Of a stretch of DNA of 64,000 nucleotides, positions 41,134 through 48,805 are shown piece after piece. The DNA lies in the NCBI GenBank assembly GCA_036504335.1, contig DASXVJ010000026.1, positions 36,757-100,756 of the forward strand. The letters run 5' to 3'. The notes below the pieces were generated by a model. That model worked only from the letters and a program-made list of their open reading frames with translations. It did no database searches and had not been told where the DNA came from. This stretch comes from Fen-183 sp036504335 (lineage in GTDB: Bacteria; Acidobacteriota; Thermoanaerobaculia; UBA5066). The translations under genes were made by a program, and so were the position numbers. Every line of letters starts with the position of its first letter. Position 1 is the first letter of the stretch.

Positions 41134-41528
41134 TCGGCCTCGCCGGGGTCGTCGGCCCCGTCGGCCTTCGGGATCGTGCGGAGGAGCTCCTCGATCCGCG
41201 CGCCGCGCTCGAGGGTGTGGTCCTCGGTAAAGTGCAGGTCGGGCGCGTAGCGCAGCCCGCAGTTGCGTCCGACGAGCGAGCGCAGGTGGCCGCGCGCGTG
41301 GTTGAGGGCCGCGACGGTCTTGGCGAACTGGTCCCTGGCTCCGAAGACGGAGACGTGGACGCGCGCCGAGCGCAGGTCGTCGGCCATGACGACGTCCGTG
41401 ATCGTCGCGAACCCGATCGCGGGGTCGCGCAGCTCTTCCCGGAGGAGGCGCGCGAGCTCCGCGCGCACGACGTCGCCCACCTGCTTCGGCCTGCGGCTGG
41501 GCGGCCCGGCCCTCTTCTCTCGAACCAT
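41130..41528 (-). CDS. rbfA: Ribosome-binding factor A
   Basis: RbfA assists late maturation of the 30S subunit. The 132-residue KH-type product has VGDVVRAELARLLREELRDP, ATITDVVMADDLRSARVHVS, VFGARDQFAKTVAALNHARG and LRYAPDLHFTEDHTLERGAR. ATG at 41528 follows DUF503 by one base. The C-terminal acidic tail is normal. Confidence 0.95.
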   Translation of the reverse strand: MVREKRAGPPSRRPKQVGDVVRAELARLLREELRDPAIGFATITDVVMADDLRSARVHVSVFGARDQFAKTVAALNHARGHLRSLVGRNCGLRYAPDLHFTEDHTLERGARIEELLRTIPKADGADDPGEAE

Positions 41529-41529
41529 G

Positions 41530-41871
41530 TCAGTCTCCCGTGGCGCCGAACGCGTTTCCGGCGGCGCCGACGTCGCCGTAATTCAGGAACTCGTGACGCG
41601 CCGCTGCGATCTCGGCGCCGTTCTCTTCCGCATATCCCTCGACGTACGAGAGCACCCTCTGGAGCAGGGGCTCGAGCGCCACCCGGTCCGGCCCGACCGC
41701 CGCGACGCCGAGCATCGCGCGCTGGAGGAGGTCCTGGTGCGCGACCTCCGCCGCCGAGATCTCGAACTCGCCCCTGAGCCGCGCCTTGAGCGGCCTCAGG
41801 AACGCCCGCTTCTCCTTCAACCCCCGGCACGCCGGGAGGTGGAAGTCGAAGACGGCGAGGGCGACGACCAC
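41530..41871 (-). CDS. DUF503 (YlxP-like) protein
   Basis: This is a 113-residue product with MVVALAVFDFHLPACRGLKE, KRAFLRPLKARLRGEFEISA, EVAHQDLLQRAMLGVAAVGP and a C-terminal VEGYAEENGAEIAAARHEFL. These match DUF503 over its full length. The family is found next to infB and rbfA but has no assigned function; ribosome assembly is a reasonable guess from the neighbourhood. Confidence 0.88.
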   Translation of the reverse strand: MVVALAVFDFHLPACRGLKEKRAFLRPLKARLRGEFEISAAEVAHQDLLQRAMLGVAAVGPDRVALEPLLQRVLSYVEGYAEENGAEIAAARHEFLNYGDVGAAGNAFGATGD

Positions 41872-41881
41872 GGCGACCGCC

Positions 41882-44800
41882 TCAGGTCAGGGAGGCGGCC
41901 GTCTCCTCCACGACGAACGCCTCGATCACGTCGCCCACCTTCACGTCCTGGTAGCCGGCGATCCCGATGCCGCACTCGAAGCCCTGCTTGACCTCGGAGG
42001 CGTCGTCCTTGAAGCGTCTGAGCGAGCCGATCTTCCCCTCGTAGATGACGCGGTGGTCGCGCACGAGGCGGACCGACGCGGACCGGGGGATCGACCCGTC
42101 CGTGACCATGCAGCCTGCGACCGCCCCGATCTTCGGCACCTTGAAGAGCTCGCGCACCTCGGCGTGGCCGCGGGTGACGTCCTTCTTGACGGTGTCGAGG
42201 AGGCCGGCCATGGACTTCTTGATGTCGTCCGTGAGCGTGTAGATGACGGAGTAGAGCCGGATCTCGACGCCCTCGTGGTCGGCGAGATCCTGGGCCTTCT
42301 TCTCGGGCTTCACGTTGAAGCCGATGATGATGGCCTCGGACGCGGCCGCGAGGAGAACGTCGTTCACGGAGATCGCGCCGACGCCCGAGTGGAGGATCGA
42401 GACCTTCACCTTGTCGGACGGCAGCTTGCCGAGCGTCTGGACGAGGACCTCCTCGGAGCCGTGGACGTCCGCCTTCACGATCAGCGCGAGATCCTTGGCG
42501 ACGCCCTCCTTCATGCGGTTGAAGAGCGAGTCGAGCGACATGCGCGACGACTTCGCGAGCGATTCCTCGCGCTCCTTCTGGGAGCGGAACGAGGACACCT
42601 GCCGGGCCTTGCTCTCGTCCTCGACGACCTGGAGCGTATCGCCGGCGTCCGGAAGGGTGTCGAAGCCCATAACCTCGACGGGCGTCGCGGGGCCGGCCTC
42701 GGTGAGACGCGCCCCGCGGTCGTCGAGCATGGCGCGGACGCGGCCGACGGCGGCGCCCGCGAAGAACACGTCGCCGACGTGGAGCGTCCCCTGCTGGACG
42801 AGAACGGTCGCGAGCGTGCCCTTGCCCGCCTCGCGGCGCGACTCGAGGACGACGCCGCGGGCGTGGCCCGTCGCGACGGCCTTGAGCTCGAGCAGGTCGG
42901 CCTGCAGGAGGATCATCTCGAGGAGCTGGTCGATCCCGACCTTCTTCTTCGCGGAGATCTCGCAGGCCACGACGTCGCCGCCGAACTCCTCGACGAGGAC
43001 TCCCTTGTCGGCGAGCTCCTGCTTGACGCGCTGGACGTTCGCGTCGGGCTTGTCGATCTTGTTGATCGCGACGACGATCGGGACCTTGGCGGCGCGGGCG
43101 TGGTCGATCGCCTCGGCCGTCTGCGGCATGACGCCGTCGTCGGCCGCGACGACGAGGATGACGATGTCCGTCGCCTTGGCGCCGCGCGAACGCATGAGCG
43201 TGAACGCCTCGTGGCCCGGCGTGTCGAGGAAGACGATCGTCTTGCCCTTGGTTTCCACGCGGTAGGCGCCGATGTGCTGCGTGATGCCGCCCGCTTCGCC
43301 CTCGGCGACGTTCTCCTTGCGGATGGCGTCGAGGAGCGACGTCTTGCCGTGGTCGACGTGGCCCATGACGGTGACCACGGGCGCCCGGGGCACGCGTACG
43401 CCGCCCGAGGTGTCTGCGGCGTTCGTCTCCGCCGCGTCAGCCGCGTGGTCGATCGCGGTCTGCTGCCGGGAGAGCTCCAGCTCTTCCTCGAACGACACGA
43501 CGGCCGCCTCGACGCCGAACTCCTTCGCGATCTCGATCGCGAGCTTCTGCTCGACGGGCTGGTTGATCGTCGCGAAGATCCCGCGCGCGAGAAGGGACTT
43601 CATGAGGTCCTTCGCGAGGACGCCCAGCTTCTCGGACAGCTCCTTGATCGTGACGCCTTCCGAGAGGAAGACGGGCCCCTCGGCCTTCTTCTTGACCTCG
43701 ACGACCTCGCCGGTCTCGGTGGCCATCGTCTTCTTGCCGGCGCGGCGCTGCGCGGACTTGGAAAGCGGCTTGGCCGCGAGGGCCTCGTCCGTGCCTTCGG
43801 CCGACGGCGTCGGGATGTCCTCGTACGTGTCCTGCTTGTAGCTGCCGAGGTACTCCCGCACGTCTTCTTCGAGCGCGGAGACTTCCTTCGTGCGCGGCTT
43901 TTTCGACTCGGCCTTCTTCGCGTCGCCCTTCTTGACGGCGAGTCCGGGCTTCGTCGCGTCCTTCTTCCGCCGGTCCGCGGTGTCGGGCAGCGGCGGCGCG
44001 GCCGGGCCGCCGAGCGGCGGGCGTCCGAAGCCGGGGCGCGGCGGGAAGCCGGGCCGCGGCGGGAAGCCGGGGCGCTGCTGCTCGAAGCCGGGGCGCGGCG
44101 GGAAACCGGGGCGCGGCGGGAAGCCCGCGGGGCGGGGCGGCATGCCGGGCCTCGGGCCCGAGGGCATGACGGGCGTCGCGGTGCGGATCGGGCGAACGGT
44201 GGCCGGAGTCGGAGCCGCGATGACGGCGCGGCCGAGTCCGCCGGCTCCACGGAGGGGAGCGGCGGGAGGCGCCGGGGCGCCCGCCTGAACGGGAGGCGGC
44301 GCCGCGGGCCGCACGTGCGTGACGCCGGGCGAGTTCGGGCCGGCGCTTGCGCCGTAGGCCGACATCTGGTCTCCACGCTGCGGCTGGGGCGGCGGGGCCG
44401 GAGCCGCGGTCGGGCGGGGAGGCAGAGTGCCTTCGCGCTTGAGGAGGCGCTGGAGAGCGCCGACGGGGGCCGGCGGAGGCGCGGGGCGCGACGGCGGCAT
44501 GGCCGGACGCGCGGGCGGCATGGCCGGGCGGGCGACGCGCATGGGAGGAACGGCGGGGCGCGGTGCGGGAGCTGCCGCGGCGTGCGCGACCGGGACGGAG
44601 GCGACCGCCGGAGCCGGGGGCGGCTCGGGCCTGGGCTCGGGTTTCGGCGCGGGGGCGGCGGGCGCGGCGGCGGCTTCGACCGCCGGAGCGGCTGGGGCGG
44701 GCTCGATGGCCGCGTCCGCGTGGGTCGGAGCGGGAACGGCGGCGGCTTCAGCGGCGGCCGGAGTCTCGGCGCCGGCCTCGGCGAATTCGCCGGCCTCGGA

Positions 44801-45118
44801 CGTCTCGGCCTCGCCGTCGGCCGTCTTCTCGACGATCTTGATGCGCTTGAGCGCGGCCCGCTCGGTCTTGGCCTTGGCGGCGGCGGCCGTCGCGAGGGCG
44901 GCGGCGGACGGGGCGGTGGGCGCCCCCCGGACGATGAGCGACTTCGGCGCCTGGGTCTTGCCCGCCAGGAGGGCGGTTGCGGTCGCGGCGTCGAGAACGG
45001 AATCGGGGGTCTTGACGTCGACGCCGATGCCCTGGAGGAGGAAGAGGACCTCCTTCGGGGGCTTGCCCATCATCTTCGCGAGCTGGGTGACGGTGAACTT
45101 CGCGGCGGTCGGTTTCAC
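41882..45118 (-). CDS. infB: Translation initiation factor IF-2
   Basis: IF-2 delivers fMet-tRNA to the 30S subunit and drives subunit joining with GTP. The 1078-residue product is long because of an approximately 430-residue Ala/Pro-rich N-terminal region. It starts with an IF2_N motif (KFTVTQLAKMMGKPPKEVLF). A second IF2_N motif lies near 530 (GVTIKELSEKLGVLAKDLMK). G domain: VVTVMGHVDHGKTSLLDAIR near 580, FLDTPGHEAFTLMRSRGA and VPIVVAINKIDKPDANV. Domains II and C2 follow, ending KVGDVIEAFVVEETAASLT. The GTG start overlaps the nusA stop. The middle of the N-terminal region has tandem PPRPGF repeats. Confidence 0.97.
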   Translation of the reverse strand: MKPTAAKFTVTQLAKMMGKPPKEVLFLLQGIGVDVKTPDSVLDAATATALLAGKTQAPKSLIVRGAPTAPSAAALATAAAAKAKTERAALKRIKIVEKTADGEAETSEAGEFAEAGAETPAAAEAAAVPAPTHADAAIEPAPAAPAVEAAAAPAAPAPKPEPRPEPPPAPAVASVPVAHAAAAPAPRPAVPPMRVARPAMPPARPAMPPSRPAPPPAPVGALQRLLKREGTLPPRPTAAPAPPPQPQRGDQMSAYGASAGPNSPGVTHVRPAAPPPVQAGAPAPPAAPLRGAGGLGRAVIAAPTPATVRPIRTATPVMPSGPRPGMPPRPAGFPPRPGFPPRPGFEQQRPGFPPRPGFPPRPGFGRPPLGGPAAPPLPDTADRRKKDATKPGLAVKKGDAKKAESKKPRTKEVSALEEDVREYLGSYKQDTYEDIPTPSAEGTDEALAAKPLSKSAQRRAGKKTMATETGEVVEVKKKAEGPVFLSEGVTIKELSEKLGVLAKDLMKSLLARGIFATINQPVEQKLAIEIAKEFGVEAAVVSFEEELELSRQQTAIDHAADAAETNAADTSGGVRVPRAPVVTVMGHVDHGKTSLLDAIRKENVAEGEAGGITQHIGAYRVETKGKTIVFLDTPGHEAFTLMRSRGAKATDIVILVVAADDGVMPQTAEAIDHARAAKVPIVVAINKIDKPDANVQRVKQELADKGVLVEEFGGDVVACEISAKKKVGIDQLLEMILLQADLLELKAVATGHARGVVLESRREAGKGTLATVLVQQGTLHVGDVFFAGAAVGRVRAMLDDRGARLTEAGPATPVEVMGFDTLPDAGDTLQVVEDESKARQVSSFRSQKEREESLAKSSRMSLDSLFNRMKEGVAKDLALIVKADVHGSEEVLVQTLGKLPSDKVKVSILHSGVGAISVNDVLLAAASEAIIIGFNVKPEKKAQDLADHEGVEIRLYSVIYTLTDDIKKSMAGLLDTVKKDVTRGHAEVRELFKVPKIGAVAGCMVTDGSIPRSASVRLVRDHRVIYEGKIGSLRRFKDDASEVKQGFECGIGIAGYQDVKVGDVIEAFVVEETAASLT
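44026..44128. repeat. Tandem short repeats in infB
   Basis: Imperfect units of about 18 bases (GGGCGCGGCGGGAAGCCG) encode four to five PPRPGF/GFPPRPGF peptides on the minus strand. The unit length keeps the frame, so copy number could vary between strains. Confidence 0.75.
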
Positions 45119-46866
45119 TTTTCAGGGGTCTCCGTCACGGGAGCGGACGAGGACTCCTCGTCGGCGGTTTCCTGGAACTCGAGGGTCTCTTCTTCTTCGT
45201 CCTCTTCAGCGGGCGCTTCGTCGAAGGCGCGCACGGCCTCGATGGCCGCGTCGCGGGCGGCGGGCTCGAGCGCCACGGCCGCCAGCGGGTTCTCGCCTTC
45301 GCCGAGGGCGGCGTCGAGGAGGTCGCCCACGGTGGCGAATCCGGCGGCCTCGAACGCCGACGCGGCTGCCGCGTCGAGGTCGGGCACCTCGGAGAGGTCC
45401 GTGCCGCGGCGCTGCGACGCGATGAGCATGCGCTGGAGCGCGTCGGCGACCTCGGCCTTGACGGCCTGCTCGCTCTTGATTTCGATGCGCGCGCCGATGA
45501 GGGCGGCCGCGAGGCGGACGTTCTGGCCGCGCTTGCCGATCGCGAGGGAGAGCTGGTCCTCCTCCACGATGCACTCGAGCGTCGGGACCGGCTCGATGGG
45601 CTCGCCGTCGGCGTCGATCTCCCGCTCGGCCTCGTCGTCGGCGGGCATGGCCGACACGCGCGTGATCTTCGCGGGGGAGAGCGCGTTCTGCGCGTACGTG
45701 ACGAGGTCGTCCGAGTACTGGATGATGTCGATGCGCTCGCCGCGCAGCTCGCGCATGATCGCCTGCACGCGCGCGCCGCGCATGCCGACGCAGGCGCCGA
45801 CCGGGTCGACGTCCCGCTCGCGGGAGGACACCGCCACCTTCGCGCGGTCGCCGGGCTGGCGGACGCAGCCGCGGATCACGACGGTGCCGTCGTAGATCTC
45901 GGGGACTTCCATCTCCATGAGGCGCATGAGGAGCTCGGGCGCCGTGCGCGACAGGATGATCTGCGAGCCCTTGGGGTTCTTGTGGACGTCCACGAGGACG
46001 CCGCGCACGCGCTCGCCCTGCGTGTAGCGCTCCGCGCGCGACTGGTGCTCGCGCGGGATCGCGGCCTCCGTGCGGCCGAGGTCGACGATCATGTCGCCAC
46101 GCTCGAACCGCTTCACGGTGCCCGTGATGAGCTCCCCGACCTTCGGGAAGTACTCGTTGTAGATGTTGTCGCGCTCGGCTTCGCGGAGCTTCTGGTAGAG
46201 CACCTGCTTGGCGCTCTGCGCCGCGATGCGGCCGAGGCCCTCCGTCGAGCGGTAAAGGCGGATCTCGTCGCCGAGTGTGATGGCGGCGGCGTCGATGATC
46301 TCCTCGTCGCCCGTGGACTCCTCGCCCCTCGGGTTGCGGATGACCTGCCAGCTCTGGCCGGCGAGCTCGCCCGCGAGGAGCGCGTGCGCTTCCTCGGGAA
46401 GGACCTCGATCCAGGGGAGGCGGATCTCCTTGTCGGGGTCGACGGGAACGGGGGCCGCGACCGGGACGGGCGCCGCGGCGGCGCCGAGCGGCACGTCGTC
46501 CGGGTCGAGGACGGCCTCGGGCTCGGGCTCCTCGGGCTTCGTCTTCTGCTCGACGACCCGGTAGGGGGTCCAGGCGGTCAGGAGGCCGGTCGTCGCGTCG
46601 AACCGGGCGCCCATCTCTCTCACCTTGTAAACCTTGCGGGCGGCCGTCGCGATCGCCTCTTCCAGCGCGGCGACGAGGCGCTCGAAATCGATCTCCTTGT
46701 CGCGCGCGGCGGCCTTGAGGGCTTCGATGATCTCGTCGGCCTTCGTGGCCGGCGGTGCGGCCGCCGCCTTGGCGGCCTTCGCGCGCGGCTTCGCCGCGCC
46801 TTTCGGCGCCTTCGTCTTCTTCTTTGCGGGCGCCGGGCCGTTCTCCGTCGGGGGCTGGGTGCTCAT
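45115..46866 (-). CDS. nusA: Transcription termination/antitermination factor NusA
   Basis: NusA binds RNA polymerase and modulates pausing, termination and antitermination. The 583-residue product has an Ala/Lys-rich N-terminal extension of about 45 residues (KKKTKAPKGAAKPRAKAAKA) before the conserved IIEALKAAARDKEIDFERLV. An S1 domain follows (GELITGTVKRFERGDMIVDL, GRTEAAIPREHQ), then the KH1/KH2 region (PVGACVGMRGARVQAIMREL, ERIDIIQYSDDLVTYAQNAL, LSLAIGKRGQNVRLAAALIG) and an acidic tail (EEDEEEETLEFQETADEESS). A Pro-rich insert near 120 is not typical. The start ATG 46866 follows rimP. Confidence 0.95.
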   Translation of the reverse strand: MSTQPPTENGPAPAKKKTKAPKGAAKPRAKAAKAAAAPPATKADEIIEALKAAARDKEIDFERLVAALEEAIATAARKVYKVREMGARFDATTGLLTAWTPYRVVEQKTKPEEPEPEAVLDPDDVPLGAAAAPVPVAAPVPVDPDKEIRLPWIEVLPEEAHALLAGELAGQSWQVIRNPRGEESTGDEEIIDAAAITLGDEIRLYRSTEGLGRIAAQSAKQVLYQKLREAERDNIYNEYFPKVGELITGTVKRFERGDMIVDLGRTEAAIPREHQSRAERYTQGERVRGVLVDVHKNPKGSQIILSRTAPELLMRLMEMEVPEIYDGTVVIRGCVRQPGDRAKVAVSSRERDVDPVGACVGMRGARVQAIMRELRGERIDIIQYSDDLVTYAQNALSPAKITRVSAMPADDEAEREIDADGEPIEPVPTLECIVEEDQLSLAIGKRGQNVRLAAALIGARIEIKSEQAVKAEVADALQRMLIASQRRGTDLSEVPDLDAAAASAFEAAGFATVGDLLDAALGEGENPLAAVALEPAARDAAIEAVRAFDEAPAEEDEEEETLEFQETADEESSSAPVTETPEK

Positions 46867-46888
46867 CGTGTCGTGTTCTCCGTCGAAT

Positions 46889-47362
46889 TTACAGTTCGGG
46901 GACAAGCCGCGCGATACGGACATCGCCGAATCGCACAGTGTAGCGTCGCTTCTGATCCTCATCAAGGACCGTCAGGGAGTCCCCGCGGACGTCCTCGAGG
47001 ACTCCCTTGAGTTTCGCGGCCCCGTCGATCTTGCGCTCGAGGCGCACGGCGACGCGGCGGCCCTTGAACTTCTCGCAGTCCGCGAGCTTCCAGAGCGGGC
47101 GGTCGAGACCGGGAGAAGAGACCTCGAGGACGTACTCGGGCAGGCTCTCTTCGAGCGGGTCGAGGACTTCCGACGCCTCGCGGGAGGCGGACTCGCAATC
47201 CTCCAGCGTGACACCGCCCGGCCGGTCGATGAAGAGCGTCAGCGTGGCGCGGCCGCGGCCCGGGTTCCAGTCCGCGTGACACAGCTCCAGCCCGAGCGCC
47301 TCGAGGCGCTCGCCGAGGAGGCTCACCGTCCCCGCTTCGATCGGCAGGCTTTTTCCGGTCAT
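46889..47362 (-). CDS. rimP: Ribosome maturation factor RimP
   Basis: RimP is needed for 30S maturation. The 157-residue product has VSLLGERLEALGLELCHADW, ATLTLFIDRPGGVTLEDCES, YVLEVSSPGLDRPLWKLADC and a C-terminal SH3-like part (LKGVLEDVRGDSLTVLDEDQ). It heads the rimP-nusA-infB operon. Its 84-base leader contains two overlapping hairpins and an intrinsic terminator. Confidence 0.95.
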   Translation of the reverse strand: MTGKSLPIEAGTVSLLGERLEALGLELCHADWNPGRGRATLTLFIDRPGGVTLEDCESASREASEVLDPLEESLPEYVLEVSSPGLDRPLWKLADCEKFKGRRVAVRLERKIDGAAKLKGVLEDVRGDSLTVLDEDQKRRYTVRFGDVRIARLVPEL

Positions 47363-47400
47363 CGATTCGTTTCGGGCTCTTCCCGCAGCCCGTATGGGGC

Positions 47401-47442
47401 AAAAAAAAGAGGGCTGATGCCCTCTTTCAAGCCCCTTGAAAG
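47401..47442 (-). promoter_or_regulatory. Leader attenuator of the rimP-nusA-infB operon
   Basis: On the minus strand hairpin 1 (CTTTCAAG GGG CTTGAAAG, 47442-47424) overlaps by four bases with hairpin 2 (AAAGAGGGC and GCCCTCTTT with loop ATCA, 47427-47406). Hairpin 2 is followed by eight Us (47408-47401), a textbook intrinsic terminator located before rimP. Only one hairpin can form at a time, so transcription into the operon can be switched. The signal could be NusA itself, which autoregulates this operon in Escherichia coli. That is inference. Confidence 0.75.
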
Positions 47443-47452
47443 CTGCGTGGTC

Positions 47453-47481
47453 ATTATAGGCTCGCGGCCCTCCTCGGGCAA
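47453..47481 (-). promoter_or_regulatory. Sigma-70-type promoter of rimP-nusA-infB
   Basis: On the minus strand TTGCCC (47481-47476), a 17-base spacer and a perfect TATAAT (47458-47453) predict a start near 47446, only a few bases before hairpin 1 of the leader. The whole non-coding gap from 47363 to 47718 (356 bases) holds this promoter, the leader and, on the plus strand, an open frame continuous with the TonB-like gene. Confidence 0.75.
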
Positions 47482-47718
47482 GGCGCGAAAGCCGCTAACA
47501 TGCCGGAGGGAAGTGGCATGGACTTCCCATAGGAACGGGCCGCGCGACAACCGGGCGCCCTCTCGAGGGGAAACTCCATCAGCGATCTCACCGTCATTCG
47601 TCTGAACGACGAAGCCGTCGAAGGGCAGGAGGACCTCGCCCCGTGGCCGCCTCCCGGGGGCCTCAAGCCGGAGGAGGACCCGTTCTCGGCCCTGGCGCTC
47701 GCCGAGACGCCCGAGTTC

Positions 47719-48690
47719 ATGCCCGGGGCGCGCGCCGAGGCGACGGCCCGCGACTGGCGCCTCAACACGGAGCGCGCGCTCGCGCTCTCGATCATCCTGC
47801 ATCTCCTCCTCGTCATCGTGCTGCTCACGGTCAAGTTTCCCCAGCGGCGCGCGGACGAGCCGCAGCCCGACCCGCTCGGCCTTCTCTCTCTCATGCAGGG
47901 GACCCCGCCGGATCCCGCCATCCCGGTCCAGCTCTTCCCCGGCCCCAAGGCTGCGCAGCCGGGGCCGCGCCCGATGCCCTCGGACATGAACCGCCAGGCC
48001 CACGGCGGCGACCCGAAGCAGCCGGTTCAGGCCATGCCGAAGGCCTATCCGCAGGCGGGCATCCGTGACATGGATGCCGGGCGGCGGGGCGCCCCGGCGC
48101 CGCCGGCGGCCCGCGCGCCGCAGGGGAGCGAGACGGGGGAAAAGCTGACGGACCTCCGGCGGGGCGCCTCGCTGAGCGACCCTCCGACGCCCGACGAGCG
48201 CGCGAGCGCACGGGCGCTGCGCGGTCTCCCCTCGTTCGACCTCGGCTCGATCAGCGCTCAGGACGCCAAACGCGCCGCCCAGGCGGACGGGCAGGGCGGG
48301 GAGGGCGGCGGCGGATACGAGCGCGACGGCGGCTTCGTGGACTCGGGTCCCCTCTCGTTCGACACCGTCGGGTACGACTGGGGCGCCTATGCGGCCGAAA
48401 TGATCCGGAAGATCAAGCGCAACTGGGACGTTCCGGCGCTCGCCCGGTACGGCGTCAAGGGAAAGCTCACGATCCGCTTCTACATCCTCAAGGACGGGCG
48501 CGTCGAGGCCGAGCGCATCCTGTCGAACTCGGGCGTCCCGCCGTTCGACAACGCGGCGTTCCTCGCGATCGCCCACTCCTCGCCGTTCCGGCCGCTGCCG
48601 TCGGACCTCGGCAAGGACCGCGAGGGCGTGACGGTGTCGTTCTTCTACAACATCCGTCCCGAGGACCTGGAGCCGGCCGGCCGGCGCTGA
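47719..48690 (+). CDS. TonB-family energy transducer
   Basis: The 323-residue product has one N-terminal membrane helix (ALALSIILHLLLVIVLLTV at 21-39), a long Pro/Gly-rich periplasmic spacer and a C-terminal TonB domain (KIKRNWDVPALARYGVKGKL, TIRFYILKDGRVEAERILSN, SGVPPFDNAAFLAIAHSSPF). TonB transfers proton-motive energy to outer-membrane receptors. The start is uncertain. The frame is open upstream to 47533 with plausible coding (DEAVEGQEDLAPWPPPGGLK). AGGGGA at 47566-47571 precedes an ATC, but no ATG, GTG or TTG occurs there, so a non-canonical start is possible. No ExbB/D lie in the window. Confidence 0.85.
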   Translation: MPGARAEATARDWRLNTERALALSIILHLLLVIVLLTVKFPQRRADEPQPDPLGLLSLMQGTPPDPAIPVQLFPGPKAAQPGPRPMPSDMNRQAHGGDPKQPVQAMPKAYPQAGIRDMDAGRRGAPAPPAARAPQGSETGEKLTDLRRGASLSDPPTPDERASARALRGLPSFDLGSISAQDAKRAAQADGQGGEGGGGYERDGGFVDSGPLSFDTVGYDWGAYAAEMIRKIKRNWDVPALARYGVKGKLTIRFYILKDGRVEAERILSNSGVPPFDNAAFLAIAHSSPFRPLPSDLGKDREGVTVSFFYNIRPEDLEPAGRR

Positions 48691-48805
48691 CCCCCCGCAC
48701 GCCGCCGCGCCGTTGTGACGCGGAAATCCCGGCACGGACCTTGCCCGTAGAGAGACCAGGCGCCGGCGACCCCACCTGCCGGCGACCCACGAGGGCCTAT
48801 CATTC

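Noticed and set aside
45160..45215. Pyrimidine-rich stretch in nusA as another palindromic-element tail
   Set aside because: It encodes the ordinary acidic C-terminal tail of NusA (EEDEEEE) and lacks the TTCTTAGAA core.
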